DNA from: Alphaproteobacteria bacterium
GTDB taxonomy: Bacteria; Pseudomonadota; Alphaproteobacteria; Rhizobiales; Rhizobiaceae
Assembly: GCA_024280375.1 (NCBI GenBank)
Contig: JAJRQF010000115.1
Location: 1 to 42,410 of the forward strand
Reading direction: 5' to 3'
Length of the DNA stretch: 42,410 bases
Within the stretch, counting starts at the first letter, position 1, and the number at the start of each line of letters is the position of its first letter. A model generated the notes under the pieces. It was not told where the DNA came from, searched no databases, and saw nothing but the letters and a program-made list of their open reading frames with translations. The position numbers and the translations under genes were made by a program. Positions 34,373-42,062 of the stretch are shown piece by piece.

Positions 34373-34401
34373 CCAAGGGGGTCTGTACCTGATCCCCTTG
34401 G
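34373..34401 (+). terminator. Possible terminator hairpin after porin 2
   Basis: CCAAGGGG (34373-34380) and CCCCTTGG (34394-34401) form a perfect 8-base stem around a 13-base loop, 27 bases after the porin 2 stop. No U tract follows (TAGCAACC), so termination would be weak or Rho-assisted. Confidence 0.5.
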
Positions 34402-34453
34402 TAGCAACCAAACAAGTTATGTGAATTATGTAATTTTTAAATTCGCACGCATG

Positions 34454-34520
34454 TTGTTTGCGCAACAATTTGCATTGTTACACTGTACTGAATCTGATTC
34501 AGCATCTGTTGCAATGCAAA
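34454..34520. repeat. Nested palindromes between porin 2 and the recombinase gene
   Basis: An outer pair TTTGCATTG (34469-34477) / CAATGCAAA (34512-34520) encloses a tighter pair CTGAATC (34488-34494) / GATTCAG (34496-34502) centred on one base, with spacers of 10 and 9 bases on either side. A third near-palindrome centred on TTGCGCAA lies just before (34454-34468). The block is about 195 bases upstream of the recombinase ATG. It could be a recombinase binding/attachment site or an operator. Confidence 0.65.
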
Positions 34521-34714
34521 CTTACTTGCAACTCTTACCCTAAGTAATAAAAAACAGTTACGCGAGGTAAGTTAGTAGCTTAGAATTTTATCACTGACTG
34601 GATTACTATATCCAATCAGCGTTTTTTCATGTCCGCGATTAACAACTATTGCACGAATAGAATGTATTTAAACTTTCAACCGTCATATTTCGGCGGTAAA
34701 ACGAGGAAAATACA

Positions 34715-35656
34715 ATGAAAAAACCATTCGAGCATAAATCTATACTACTAGAATCATTGAATAATTTGACAAGTGAGGGACATTGTAGACCGCCCACGCA
34801 AAAAGAACCTGTTCAATTCGATGACATATTGGAGTTATGGCTGGCTTATAGCGATCTTCTTTGGGAAAAAAACAAACACAAGGAATCATGTCACGCCTAT
34901 GCACATGAGATATATGAAATCATGAGAAGGCAGGATCTCCGATCCTACAATAATGAGTTGCTGGACCAGCTGATAATTGCATTTCGAAAAAAAGGTAATC
35001 GAAATTCGACAATAAACAGAAAACTATCTCTGCTTTCTAAGTTATTAAGAAAGCACCATAAAAATGGCAAACTCGAACGATTGCCAGAGTTTACGAAACT
35101 GCCGGAAAACAATAACAGAATTAGATTTCTAAGCCTGTCTGAGGAAGATGCGCTGTTAGTGGCATTGGGCGATATTCATAATGACTACAAACTGTTAGCA
35201 ATGTTTTTGGTTGACACTGGCGCTCGAATTGGTGAGGCGCTCAACATGTCCTGGTCAGACTGTTTTGAGCATACAATTACATTTTGGGAAACAAAATCTA
35301 AGAAACCCCGAACCATTCCAACTACACAACAAGTCGATACAGTTCTAGCAAGCTTGAAAAACGCCGGACTTTCTGGGCCGTTTATGCATATTAAATACTA
35401 CAAATTTTTACGCGCCTGGAATGAAGCAAAGTCTCGATCCGGAATGGCAAATGACCGGCTTGTAGTGCCGCATATTCTTCGACACACCTGCGCTTCCAGA
35501 CTGGCGCAATCCGGGGTAGACATAAAACGTATTCAAGACTTCCTGGGCCACAGGACATTGCAAATGACCCTTCGATATGCACATCTTTCGCCGAAGCATC
35601 TGGAAATATGCGCAAAAGCTTTAACCAAATACAGGTGCTTTGATTCGGCTGCATAG
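34715..35656 (+). CDS. Tyrosine recombinase / site-specific integrase
   Basis: A 313-residue tyrosine recombinase with an N-terminal core-binding (SAM-like) domain (about 35-120) and a catalytic domain (about 135-305). The catalytic set is complete: Arg171 in GARIGEAL, Lys194 in ETKSKKPRT, His253 and Arg256 in HILRHTCASRL, His279 in LGHRTL and Tyr288 in RYAHLSP. It resembles phage or island integrases of the XerC/D fold. The ribosome-binding site is GAGGAAAA. No excisionase, phage gene or tRNA lies nearby. The gene is more AT-rich than its neighbours, suggesting transfer. Because it stands alone beside inverted porin genes and nested palindromes, a local role is possible but unproven. Confidence 0.93.
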   Translation: MKKPFEHKSILLESLNNLTSEGHCRPPTQKEPVQFDDILELWLAYSDLLWEKNKHKESCHAYAHEIYEIMRRQDLRSYNNELLDQLIIAFRKKGNRNSTINRKLSLLSKLLRKHHKNGKLERLPEFTKLPENNNRIRFLSLSEEDALLVALGDIHNDYKLLAMFLVDTGARIGEALNMSWSDCFEHTITFWETKSKKPRTIPTTQQVDTVLASLKNAGLSGPFMHIKYYKFLRAWNEAKSRSGMANDRLVVPHILRHTCASRLAQSGVDIKRIQDFLGHRTLQMTLRYAHLSPKHLEICAKALTKYRCFDSAA

Positions 35657-35769
35657 GACTATTAGGGTTTGTATGACTTTGAATTAATCGAACTCCGTTA
35701 ATTGTTACATTATTGGCATATTGGCGAATCCTATATAGAAAAGGTGTCTGCATTTTTTAAAGTGACCAC

Positions 35770-36546
35770 ATGCAACTAGAAAAACTAGAGGCTTTGCTCC
35801 AACTCCTCACCGATGGTTCGACAATTCAACCATCGATATTCGCGTTATTATGTGCTGTTTCGTTCGCCGGCAGCTTTATTTCCGCCTCAATGGGCATTGG
35901 CGGCGGCGGTTTGGTACTGGCGGTAATGGCATTGTATCTACCCGCGCCTATTTTGATACCGCTTCATGGTGTTGTGCAAATCGGATCAAACATTGGACGC
36001 GCAACATTAATGGCCAAACATATTATTGGTCGCGTTATTCCGGTATTTTTGGCCGGCACTCTTATAGGTGCGTTGATTGGAGGCAAATTTGTTGTCTCAC
36101 TGCCAACACCCATTTTGCAATTCGTATTGGCGCTGTTTATTCTTTATTCTACCTGGGCGCCAAAGTTCAGCGCCCGGCGGCCGGGTAACCTTGCATTCTT
36201 TAATGTGGGTATCATCAGCAGTTTTCTCACCATGTTTGTTGGTGCGACCGGGCCGCTGATTGCACCCTTTGTGGCCGCATCAAGCAAAAAACGTGAACAG
36301 GTGGTCGCGACCCACGCCATGCTTATGTCTATTCAGCATTCGCTAAAAATAATTGTATTCGGGTTTTTGGGGTTTGCATTCGGGCAATATATTCCACTTC
36401 TGGCCGGTTTGCTGCTGTTTGGCTTTTTGGGAACATGGACAGGTAAAAAATTATTGTTGCGCCTGCCGGAGAAATTCTTTCGCATCGGCTTGAAAACCAT
36501 CCTGACGCTGATTGCTATTAGACTTCTATATGGAGCCGTTTTTTAG
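35770..36546 (+). CDS. TauE/SafE family sulfite exporter-type permease
   Basis: A 258-residue inner-membrane protein with about eight hydrophobic segments, belonging to the TauE/SafE (DUF81) family. The family start, a hydrophobic segment with SFAGSFISASMGIGGGGLVL (about 31-50), and its repeat in the second half (VGIISSFLTMFVGATGPLIA, about 146-165) are visible. Members export sulfite, sulfoacetate or other organic anions; the substrate here is unknown. It is preceded by AGTGA, a weak ribosome-binding site. The convergent cupin gene ends 38 bases away. Nothing in the neighbourhood points to sulfur metabolism. Confidence 0.9.
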   Translation: MQLEKLEALLQLLTDGSTIQPSIFALLCAVSFAGSFISASMGIGGGGLVLAVMALYLPAPILIPLHGVVQIGSNIGRATLMAKHIIGRVIPVFLAGTLIGALIGGKFVVSLPTPILQFVLALFILYSTWAPKFSARRPGNLAFFNVGIISSFLTMFVGATGPLIAPFVAASSKKREQVVATHAMLMSIQHSLKIIVFGFLGFAFGQYIPLLAGLLLFGFLGTWTGKKLLLRLPEKFFRIGLKTILTLIAIRLLYGAVF

Positions 36547-36583
36547 ACCTCCAGATTTCTACCATTTATAAACGGGATTCAAT

Positions 36584-37264
36584 TTACCCTTTGGGTGGAA
36601 CTGGCACACTCGCTAAATGCCCGCGTTTTATCCACACTCGAGCGCCTTCAGGGCCGGCAATGGCGCTTGAATGCCCTTCTTTTGGCAAGCGTAGCCACGA
36701 TTGAGGAGCAAAATGCTCTCCACCCTCCTCAAACCTGCCATCAAGCAGCAATATTTCCAGGCCGTTTGGTGAATGCAGATCAATTTCGCTGCCCGCCGCC
36801 CAGCGCTCCAGCAAAACCTCCTCATGTTCATCCTTATGCAAATGCATTGTCTCAACACCCTTGCGTGCCACATCCTTTACAAACTGCATTGAGTTTGTAT
36901 CGAGTTTTACTTCCGTTCGATCATTTAAATCAAACTGCCAGAGCTTGACGAATATGGTGCAACCAAGATCAGACCCCGGCGTGTGAGACGATTGTGGCGG
37001 GTTTCGAATATAGCTTCCCGCCGGATAATCGCCATGCTCATCTTGAAATACACCCTCCAGCACGACAAATTCTTCGCCACCTGTATGCACATGGGCTGAG
37101 AAATGACTGCCCGGTGCATAGCGCACGATGGTGGTCGCCCTTGCCACCTCATCGCCCAAACGGTCGAGCATACGGCGTTCTACACCGGCCATTGGAGAGG
37201 GTTTCCACGGAATTTGCGCGCCATGCATCGCGGCACGTATTTCAAAGTCAGCGTTGAGCTGCAT
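36584..37264 (-). CDS. Bicupin protein, ChrR-like cupin
   Basis: A 226-residue protein with two cupin domains. Cupin 1 (about 45-115) carries HVHTGGEEFVVLEGVFQDEHG and NPPQSSHTPGS, the metal-binding His/Glu pattern of ChrR-like anti-sigma cupins; cupin 2 (about 140-215) carries HLHKDEHEEVLLERW and LEILLLDGRFEEGG. Zinc or iron binding is expected. ChrR proteins of alphaproteobacteria have an extra N-terminal anti-sigma domain that is absent here, so this is more likely a metalloenzyme or sensor. The ATG at 37264 has AGGAGA seven bases upstream, which decides it against a frame extension to 37291. Confidence 0.88.
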   Translation of the reverse strand: MQLNADFEIRAAMHGAQIPWKPSPMAGVERRMLDRLGDEVARATTIVRYAPGSHFSAHVHTGGEEFVVLEGVFQDEHGDYPAGSYIRNPPQSSHTPGSDLGCTIFVKLWQFDLNDRTEVKLDTNSMQFVKDVARKGVETMHLHKDEHEEVLLERWAAGSEIDLHSPNGLEILLLDGRFEEGGEHFAPQSWLRLPKEGHSSAIAGPEGARVWIKRGHLASVPVPPKG

Positions 37265-37349
37265 TAGATATCTCCTGAACTGCCAGAGCAATAGAACAGC
37301 TAGAATTTCTAAATCGTACTTTCAATGCAAATCGGCGTTATGTCGATTG

Positions 37350-40190
37350 TTAGAACCGCATTTTAAATGCGGCTTTGGCAGAATATTCAACCCGGTCTTT
37401 CGACAGCAAAGAAACAACATCCACACCAAAACTGGTGTTTTCAGAAACGTTAAAGTCTGCATTTGCGCCAAGCCGCAGACGGTCACGATCTTCTAACGGG
37501 CCGTTTACATTAAAGCGGGTAGGTGAACCCGCCAAAGAAAGGCTAGCTGTCGGCAATACATCACCAACCGCACGCTCATAGGCGATTGTTATCTCTCCTT
37601 GAAATGCCCCATTTTCGAGCATGTGCTCTCCGCCAATTGAAATGCCGGCGATGATTGAAGCTGCATTATAGTTTGAAGATGCACCGGTGAGGTTCAACCC
37701 GCCTGCGCCAGTTTCAGTGAACCCGTCCTGGTGGGTATAGGTGCCCTGATAGCGTACAAATGGCGCCAGCACTTTTCCCGCTGATAAGTTCGAGCCACCG
37801 CCCAAGGCAATATTATAACGCAATTCGGCAGAACCCGCGAAGGTGTTGCCATTATAATCGGCGTTTGCAGTGCGGTTGAGAGTACCAAATGCGATGGTGC
37901 GAGAAGAATCAAATTTCTGCCATGCGTAGGATACCGCACCATTGGCGGCGAACCCCTGGGAAAATCTGGCTTTGGCCGAGCGAGCGTAAAGCCCTACATG
38001 GTAGGAATTAACGTCCGCCGATTGGCCGCGTGCGCTGATGTTAATATCACTGCGAGAATAACCACCGGCCAAACCAACAATTGCTGACATGCCATTCAAG
38101 GCACTCAAATCATATTCGACCCCTGCGCCAAGACCGCCGGTTCTGGATTTCCATTCTGCGCCATTACCATCGCCATCAACCCTGGCATAGGCACCATAGC
38201 CGCCCATCCAAAATGCATAGGACGGTGGAGTAAAACTATCAACCGGAGCGACCGGCGCGCCGTAAGATGTGGAGATTGTGCCATCTACACTGACTTTTGC
38301 GTCAGCGTTGGCATTGGCAATCCGACGGGAAATAGCATCAGAATCTTTTTCAATGCTGCCAGAATAAGAATAGGTGCTTGAACCTGAACCGCTGGCGGCG
38401 CCATTAACGCCTGTCATCAATCTGTTGAAGCCTTCACCGGCCTCGGCGGCTCCTGCCTGTCCGCTTGCGTATATTTCGCCCTGAATACGATCCATCGCAT
38501 TGGTCAAATCAGTTGAATTGAGCGCCAATAATGCATTGTAAGCCTCAGTATCGCTTGCCGCTGTGAAATTGGTGAGCGCTCCGGCAACTTGTTTTTGGTT
38601 ATAGGTGTTGGCAAATGCGGCAAAGTTCGCACTGGTGCTCAGCGTCAAAAATACATTGTTTGCATTATAGCTCAACGCAAAGTTCACAAGTGCAGAATCG
38701 TCTGACACGCTGTCATAGGTGCCGGTTACACCACCGGCGGCGGTGAGAATGGTGAATTTTTGGCCATCGGTATAGTTGCCTGCCGGGTCTTGCAATATTG
38801 CTTTTACCTTACCGCCGTTGATGGTGGCTGTAACGCCAACATTGATCAAGTCTGAAGTGCCATTTGAAGCCACTTCAGCTTCGTAGGTTGAAGTTGCGGA
38901 AATTGTAACGCTGCCCGCAAGATTGAGCGTGCCGATGGAATTGCCCGGTGCCAGTGTTCCTTGCAAGGTGAGTGAGCCGAATGAACCAGAGCCGCTCAAC
39001 GTAGCGCCATCTGCGATGCTGAAATTGGCATTGCCGAGATCGCCATTGACCTTGAGATGACCGTCGTTGACAGAAAAATCGCCAACGATTGCTGTGCCAT
39101 CACCCTTTACTTCCCATTGACCGGCACCGTTCTTTTCAAACATCTCGAAATTGACGACTGGAGAATTGTCAAGATCGAGCGTACCGCTGGTGCCTGCACC
39201 GCCTTCAAGCTTAAATGTATCAGTATTGGCACCACCATCAATAATTCCGGTTACAGATGCGGTTGGTTGCAAGATTACCGTATCATCGCCGGTATCAAGC
39301 CCAATTACCGTTTGGGCAGAGGATGGCCGCGCAACTTCACCAGCAATGGTCAGCGTGGTGTCGATTGAGACTGACTCCTCTGCTATTGCGCCTTCGCCGA
39401 TCGCTTCATCAAGGATAGCGAAAACCCGCCCACCCTGCATGATGTTTATGCTTGCTGTGGGGTTTTGAGGAGCGCCGCCTGGGAAATCAGATGCGGTTAA
39501 ATATATGCCGTAGCCATTTGCACCTTTTACCTCAATGTTGCCAGCTACATTGATATCGGCAATTTTGCCGAGGAATGGCTGTATGCCGTCTTGCCGCTGT
39601 GCCTCGACCCAAATACCGCTGGCATTTGAGAGGTTTGCTGTTATCGAACCACCGGACAGATTGATATTGGCGATACCAATTCCTGCAGATGTGTAAATTC
39701 CGCGTCCATAACTAGCATTCACGGCAATATTTGCATCTGTATTTATGTTTATTATTCCTGCATCTTCACCTGAGATTCTCCCATAAATTCCCGTATGACC
39801 TTTGCTCGTGGGGCCACCGACGGCAATTGAAACATTTCCCAAAGTGTTAATCGTCAGCGTTCCACCTAACACGCTTGCATAAACTCCTTGGGCAAACGGC
39901 GCCACCACGGTGATTGGAATTGTGGTGCCGTCAATTGTTAAGTTGAGGTTACCCATTTCGTCGTATCGAATTCCATTCGTATAGGGGTTAACATCGGATG
40001 CTGGTGTTCCATCGCCATTGCAGACCACAACACCACCGACAGCCGGGCCGCATTCATTGATAGGAAACCAAAATGCATTTGCCTGTTGCGGCATCATCAT
40101 ACCAAAAAATGCTGCACTAATAATTGCGGTTGAAGATAACAGCTTACGATACCGGGTTTTTACCGGAGATAATTTCGTATTCAAATTCAT
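37350..40190 (-). CDS. Autotransporter outer membrane beta-barrel protein
   Basis: A 946-residue type Va secretion protein. A long signal peptide (about 1-39) ends at QANAFW. The passenger (about 40-610) is a beta-helix rich in Gly, Asn, Thr and Ser; it contains the autotransporter-associated segment SFGSLTLQGTLAPGNSIGTL (about 400-420). The linker has a Gly/Ser-rich patch (SGSGSSTYSYSGS). The C-terminal autotransporter domain (about 680-946) has alternating aromatic strands and ends FKMRF, the barrel-assembly signal. No protease triad is evident, so adhesin or surface-shield function is more likely. A G-rich ribosome-binding sequence precedes the ATG. It is monocistronic. Confidence 0.93.
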   Translation of the reverse strand: MNLNTKLSPVKTRYRKLLSSTAIISAAFFGMMMPQQANAFWFPINECGPAVGGVVVCNGDGTPASDVNPYTNGIRYDEMGNLNLTIDGTTIPITVVAPFAQGVYASVLGGTLTINTLGNVSIAVGGPTSKGHTGIYGRISGEDAGIININTDANIAVNASYGRGIYTSAGIGIANINLSGGSITANLSNASGIWVEAQRQDGIQPFLGKIADINVAGNIEVKGANGYGIYLTASDFPGGAPQNPTASINIMQGGRVFAILDEAIGEGAIAEESVSIDTTLTIAGEVARPSSAQTVIGLDTGDDTVILQPTASVTGIIDGGANTDTFKLEGGAGTSGTLDLDNSPVVNFEMFEKNGAGQWEVKGDGTAIVGDFSVNDGHLKVNGDLGNANFSIADGATLSGSGSFGSLTLQGTLAPGNSIGTLNLAGSVTISATSTYEAEVASNGTSDLINVGVTATINGGKVKAILQDPAGNYTDGQKFTILTAAGGVTGTYDSVSDDSALVNFALSYNANNVFLTLSTSANFAAFANTYNQKQVAGALTNFTAASDTEAYNALLALNSTDLTNAMDRIQGEIYASGQAGAAEAGEGFNRLMTGVNGAASGSGSSTYSYSGSIEKDSDAISRRIANANADAKVSVDGTISTSYGAPVAPVDSFTPPSYAFWMGGYGAYARVDGDGNGAEWKSRTGGLGAGVEYDLSALNGMSAIVGLAGGYSRSDINISARGQSADVNSYHVGLYARSAKARFSQGFAANGAVSYAWQKFDSSRTIAFGTLNRTANADYNGNTFAGSAELRYNIALGGGSNLSAGKVLAPFVRYQGTYTHQDGFTETGAGGLNLTGASSNYNAASIIAGISIGGEHMLENGAFQGEITIAYERAVGDVLPTASLSLAGSPTRFNVNGPLEDRDRLRLGANADFNVSENTSFGVDVVSLLSKDRVEYSAKAAFKMRF

Positions 40191-40607
40191 GGATTCCCCC
40201 CCATCAACGCGATTATATTTTTGGCACCTTTTATTGGTGCACGCGTAAAATCATTTCAATGCAACGATATAACGCCGCTTTTCCTGCCATTGGGGAAAAT
40301 ATGGCCGAATTAAGGCAATTTAGCAACGCAAATGTGGCGACCTAGGGTATTAATTAATGATTTGTTAACTCATTTACTTGTCTAAAATGAGCAATTGGCT
40401 CAATTGTTTTAGCCGATGATTGTGCTGCCAAATTTTACACGCGCCTTCAACGCGGTATAAGTTGGCTTTTTATTTCAAATTTACTTGGGGACTAACATGG
40501 TGCGCGGTGGACAAGCCTTCCGCTGCTTTTCCACGACAATTCTTGACTGCACAAATAATCGCGCGCATGAATTACTTTTGCAAAATCACATTATCAAAGG
40601 TTCAAAC
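40191..40607. other. Divergent intergenic region, autotransporter and hydrolase genes
   Basis: About 417 bases, AT-rich, with no convincing gene. CTCATTT (40369-40375) and AAATGAG (40385-40391) form a weak hairpin. The promoters of the autotransporter and of the C26-type hydrolase should lie here. A frame from 40485 joins the hydrolase gene in phase but reads through non-coding-looking sequence. Confidence 0.5.
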
Positions 40608-41366
40608 ATGACCAAGCCCGTTATTGGGGTCATCGGTAATTATTATCGCATTGACGACCGCTTCAATACCCAGCTTGCGGGCGAAAGCAATCTGCGCGCC
40701 ATTGCCGATGTGATTGGAGCGCTGCCGCTTATATTTGCCGGTGCGCCGGATATTACCGATATTGAAGCATTGCTTGAGACGGTTGACGGCATATTGCTGA
40801 CCGGGGCGCGGGCCAATGTGCACCCATCAGAATTTAACACCGAGCCAAACCCGGCCTATGAGCCCTATGATGAGGACCGCGATGCGCTGTCATTGCGCCT
40901 TACCCGCACCTGTGTCGAGCGGGGCATTCCGCTTTTTGGGATTTGCCGTGGTATGCAGGAAATGAACGTCGCCTTTGGTGGCTCGCTGCACCCGGAAATT
41001 CGCGATATTCCCGGCCGCATGAACCACCGTATGCCACGGCTTGAAACCGGCGAAGTGCACCCGGACCCGGAAGTGGTGTTTGCCGACCGGCATGAAGTGC
41101 GCCTTATTTCCGATGGCAAGTTCGCGCAAATTTACGGGAAAGACCTGATAAGAGTAAACTCATTACACGGGCAAGGCGTTTTGCAACCGGGCGAGCGAGT
41201 TATCGTCGAAGGGGTTGCAGAAGATACAACGGTAGAGGCAATCAGCATTGCCGATGCGCCGGGCTTTGCCCTTGGGGTGCAATGGCATGCGGAATATGAC
41301 CCGCAGACCAACCCGGTCAACCGGGCGCTATTTGAGGCTTTTGGCGAGGCCGTGCGGGGGGAGTAG
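40608..41366 (+). CDS. Gamma-glutamyl-gamma-aminobutyrate hydrolase family protein (peptidase C26)
   Basis: A 252-residue class I glutamine amidotransferase-like hydrolase. The triad is visible: Cys113 in FGICRGMQEMNV, His227 and Glu229 in GVQWHAEYDP. The DGILLTGARANVHPSEF stretch (about 60-76) matches PuuD-type enzymes, which release GABA or a similar amine from gamma-glutamyl conjugates. ATG at 40608 with AAGG upstream starts KPVIGVIGNYYR, as in the family. No other puu genes are present, so the substrate is inferred only by family. The last 19 or so codons are duplicated at 41910-41984, on the far side of a BrnTA module. Confidence 0.93.
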   Translation: MTKPVIGVIGNYYRIDDRFNTQLAGESNLRAIADVIGALPLIFAGAPDITDIEALLETVDGILLTGARANVHPSEFNTEPNPAYEPYDEDRDALSLRLTRTCVERGIPLFGICRGMQEMNVAFGGSLHPEIRDIPGRMNHRMPRLETGEVHPDPEVVFADRHEVRLISDGKFAQIYGKDLIRVNSLHGQGVLQPGERVIVEGVAEDTTVEAISIADAPGFALGVQWHAEYDPQTNPVNRALFEAFGEAVRGE

Positions 41367-41371
41367 CCGAT

Positions 41372-41402
41372 TTGACAAATCGCATTAACGTATATACATT
41401 AA
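41372..41402 (+). promoter_or_regulatory. Promoter and near-perfect palindrome of the brnTA module
   Basis: TTGACA at 41372-41377 fits a -35 box; TACATT at 41395-41400 is a possible -10 at 17-base spacing. The 18-base near-palindrome TTAACGTATATACATTAA (41385-41402, one mismatched pair) overlaps it. BrnA antitoxins repress their own operon, so this is a likely BrnA operator. It ends only three bases before the brnT ATG, leaving almost no leader. Confidence 0.6.
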
Positions 41403-41405
41403 CAC

Positions 41406-41677
41406 ATGAATAGCGAACTCGAATATGAATGGGATGAGGCGAAACGTGAATTAAACCTTGCCCGTCATGGCGTCGATTTCACCTTGATTGGGATTGTGCC
41501 CTGACACTTGATCAGCTGCGTGACAACGAAACCCGTCACCTTTCTTATGCACCGGTATCGTCCCGTCTATATGCCCTTGTGTGGACACAGCGGGACAATA
41601 GCGTCCGAATTATCAGCTTTCGCAAAGCTAATAAAAGAGAGGTTGTGGCTTATGAAAAAGCTCAAAATGCCAACTAA
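41406..41677 (+). pseudogene. brnT: BrnT family toxin, frameshifted
   Basis: The first 28 codons read ELEYEWDEAKRELNLARHGVDF in one frame, which then stops at 41502. From 41486 a second frame continues as DWDCALTLD, NETRHLSYAPVSSRLYALVW and VRIISFRKANKREVVAYEKA, ending with TAA at 41675-41677. Together these are a BrnT RNase toxin (DUF4258-like, RelE fold) of about 90 residues, with the usual core FRKANKREV. The join lacks a few residues compared with related proteins, so a small deletion that is not a multiple of three is likely. No slippery sequence supports programmed frameshifting. The toxin is expected to be inactive. The end overlaps brnA by 26 bases. Confidence 0.85.
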
Positions 41678-41909
41678 AAATGAAGATGCGGCCATTACCA
41701 AGGCCATCGAAAATGACCCTGATAGTTGGGAAGCAACACCGGAGCAACTTGCCAAAGCCCGCCGCGGCAGACCATTTTTACAAACCCCCAAAATGCCGGT
41801 ATCCATTCGCCTTGATGCTGAGATAGTCGAGCATTTTAAAGCGAGTGGAAAAGGCTGGCAATCGCGCATCAATGCTTTGCTGGCGGAGCATGTGAAGCGG
41901 GCGGAGTAA
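41652..41909 (+). CDS. brnA: BrnA antitoxin family protein
   Basis: An 85-residue antitoxin. The C-terminal part (about 45-85, MPVSIRLDAEIVEHFKASGKGWQ then SRINALLAEHV) is the ribbon-helix-helix DNA-binding domain of BrnA/DUF4415; the N-terminal ENDPDSWEATPEQLAKARRGRP segment wraps the toxin. The ATG at 41652 lies inside the end of brnT, as is usual for brnTA operons; frame extensions to 41508 are read-through of brnT in another frame. With its toxin broken it is an orphan antitoxin but may still bind the palindrome at 41385-41402. Confidence 0.9.
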   Translation: MKKLKMPTKNEDAAITKAIENDPDSWEATPEQLAKARRGRPFLQTPKMPVSIRLDAEIVEHFKASGKGWQSRINALLAEHVKRAE

Positions 41910-41984
41910 TACCCACAGCCCAACCCGGTCAACCGGGTATTATTTGAGGCTTTTGGCGAGACCGCGCGCGCGCGTATGGGGTGA
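41910..41984 (+). pseudogene. Displaced duplicate of the 3' end of the C26-type hydrolase gene
   Basis: Bases 41911-41967 align with 41299-41355 at a constant offset of 612 and about seven mismatches in 58. The fragment still reads in the hydrolase frame as PQPNPVNRVLFEAFGETAR and stops with TGA at 41982-41984, six codons later than the intact gene's equivalent point. It lacks any upstream gene body and follows the brnA stop directly. It is the remnant tail of the same gene, left behind when the BrnTA segment was inserted or duplicated. Confidence 0.85.
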
Positions 41985-42062
41985 AAAGGCTAATAGCCTC
42001 TCAAAAAAACCAAAATTTTACATTCAAAGCAGGTAACGAAACCACGAAAACAAGGTCAGCAC

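Noticed and set aside
34347-35769. Prophage or genomic island around the recombinase
   Set aside because: Only the recombinase is present; no structural, replication or conjugation gene and no tRNA or direct repeat that I can see at the borders.
40485-40607. Upstream extension of the C26-type hydrolase gene
   Set aside because: The extra 41 codons have no family similarity and the ATG at 40608 starts the conserved KPVIGVIGNYY segment with a ribosome-binding site.
41470-41510. Programmed frameshift in brnT
   Set aside because: No slippery heptamer or downstream pseudoknot-like stem is seen, and residues appear to be missing at the join, which fits a deletion.
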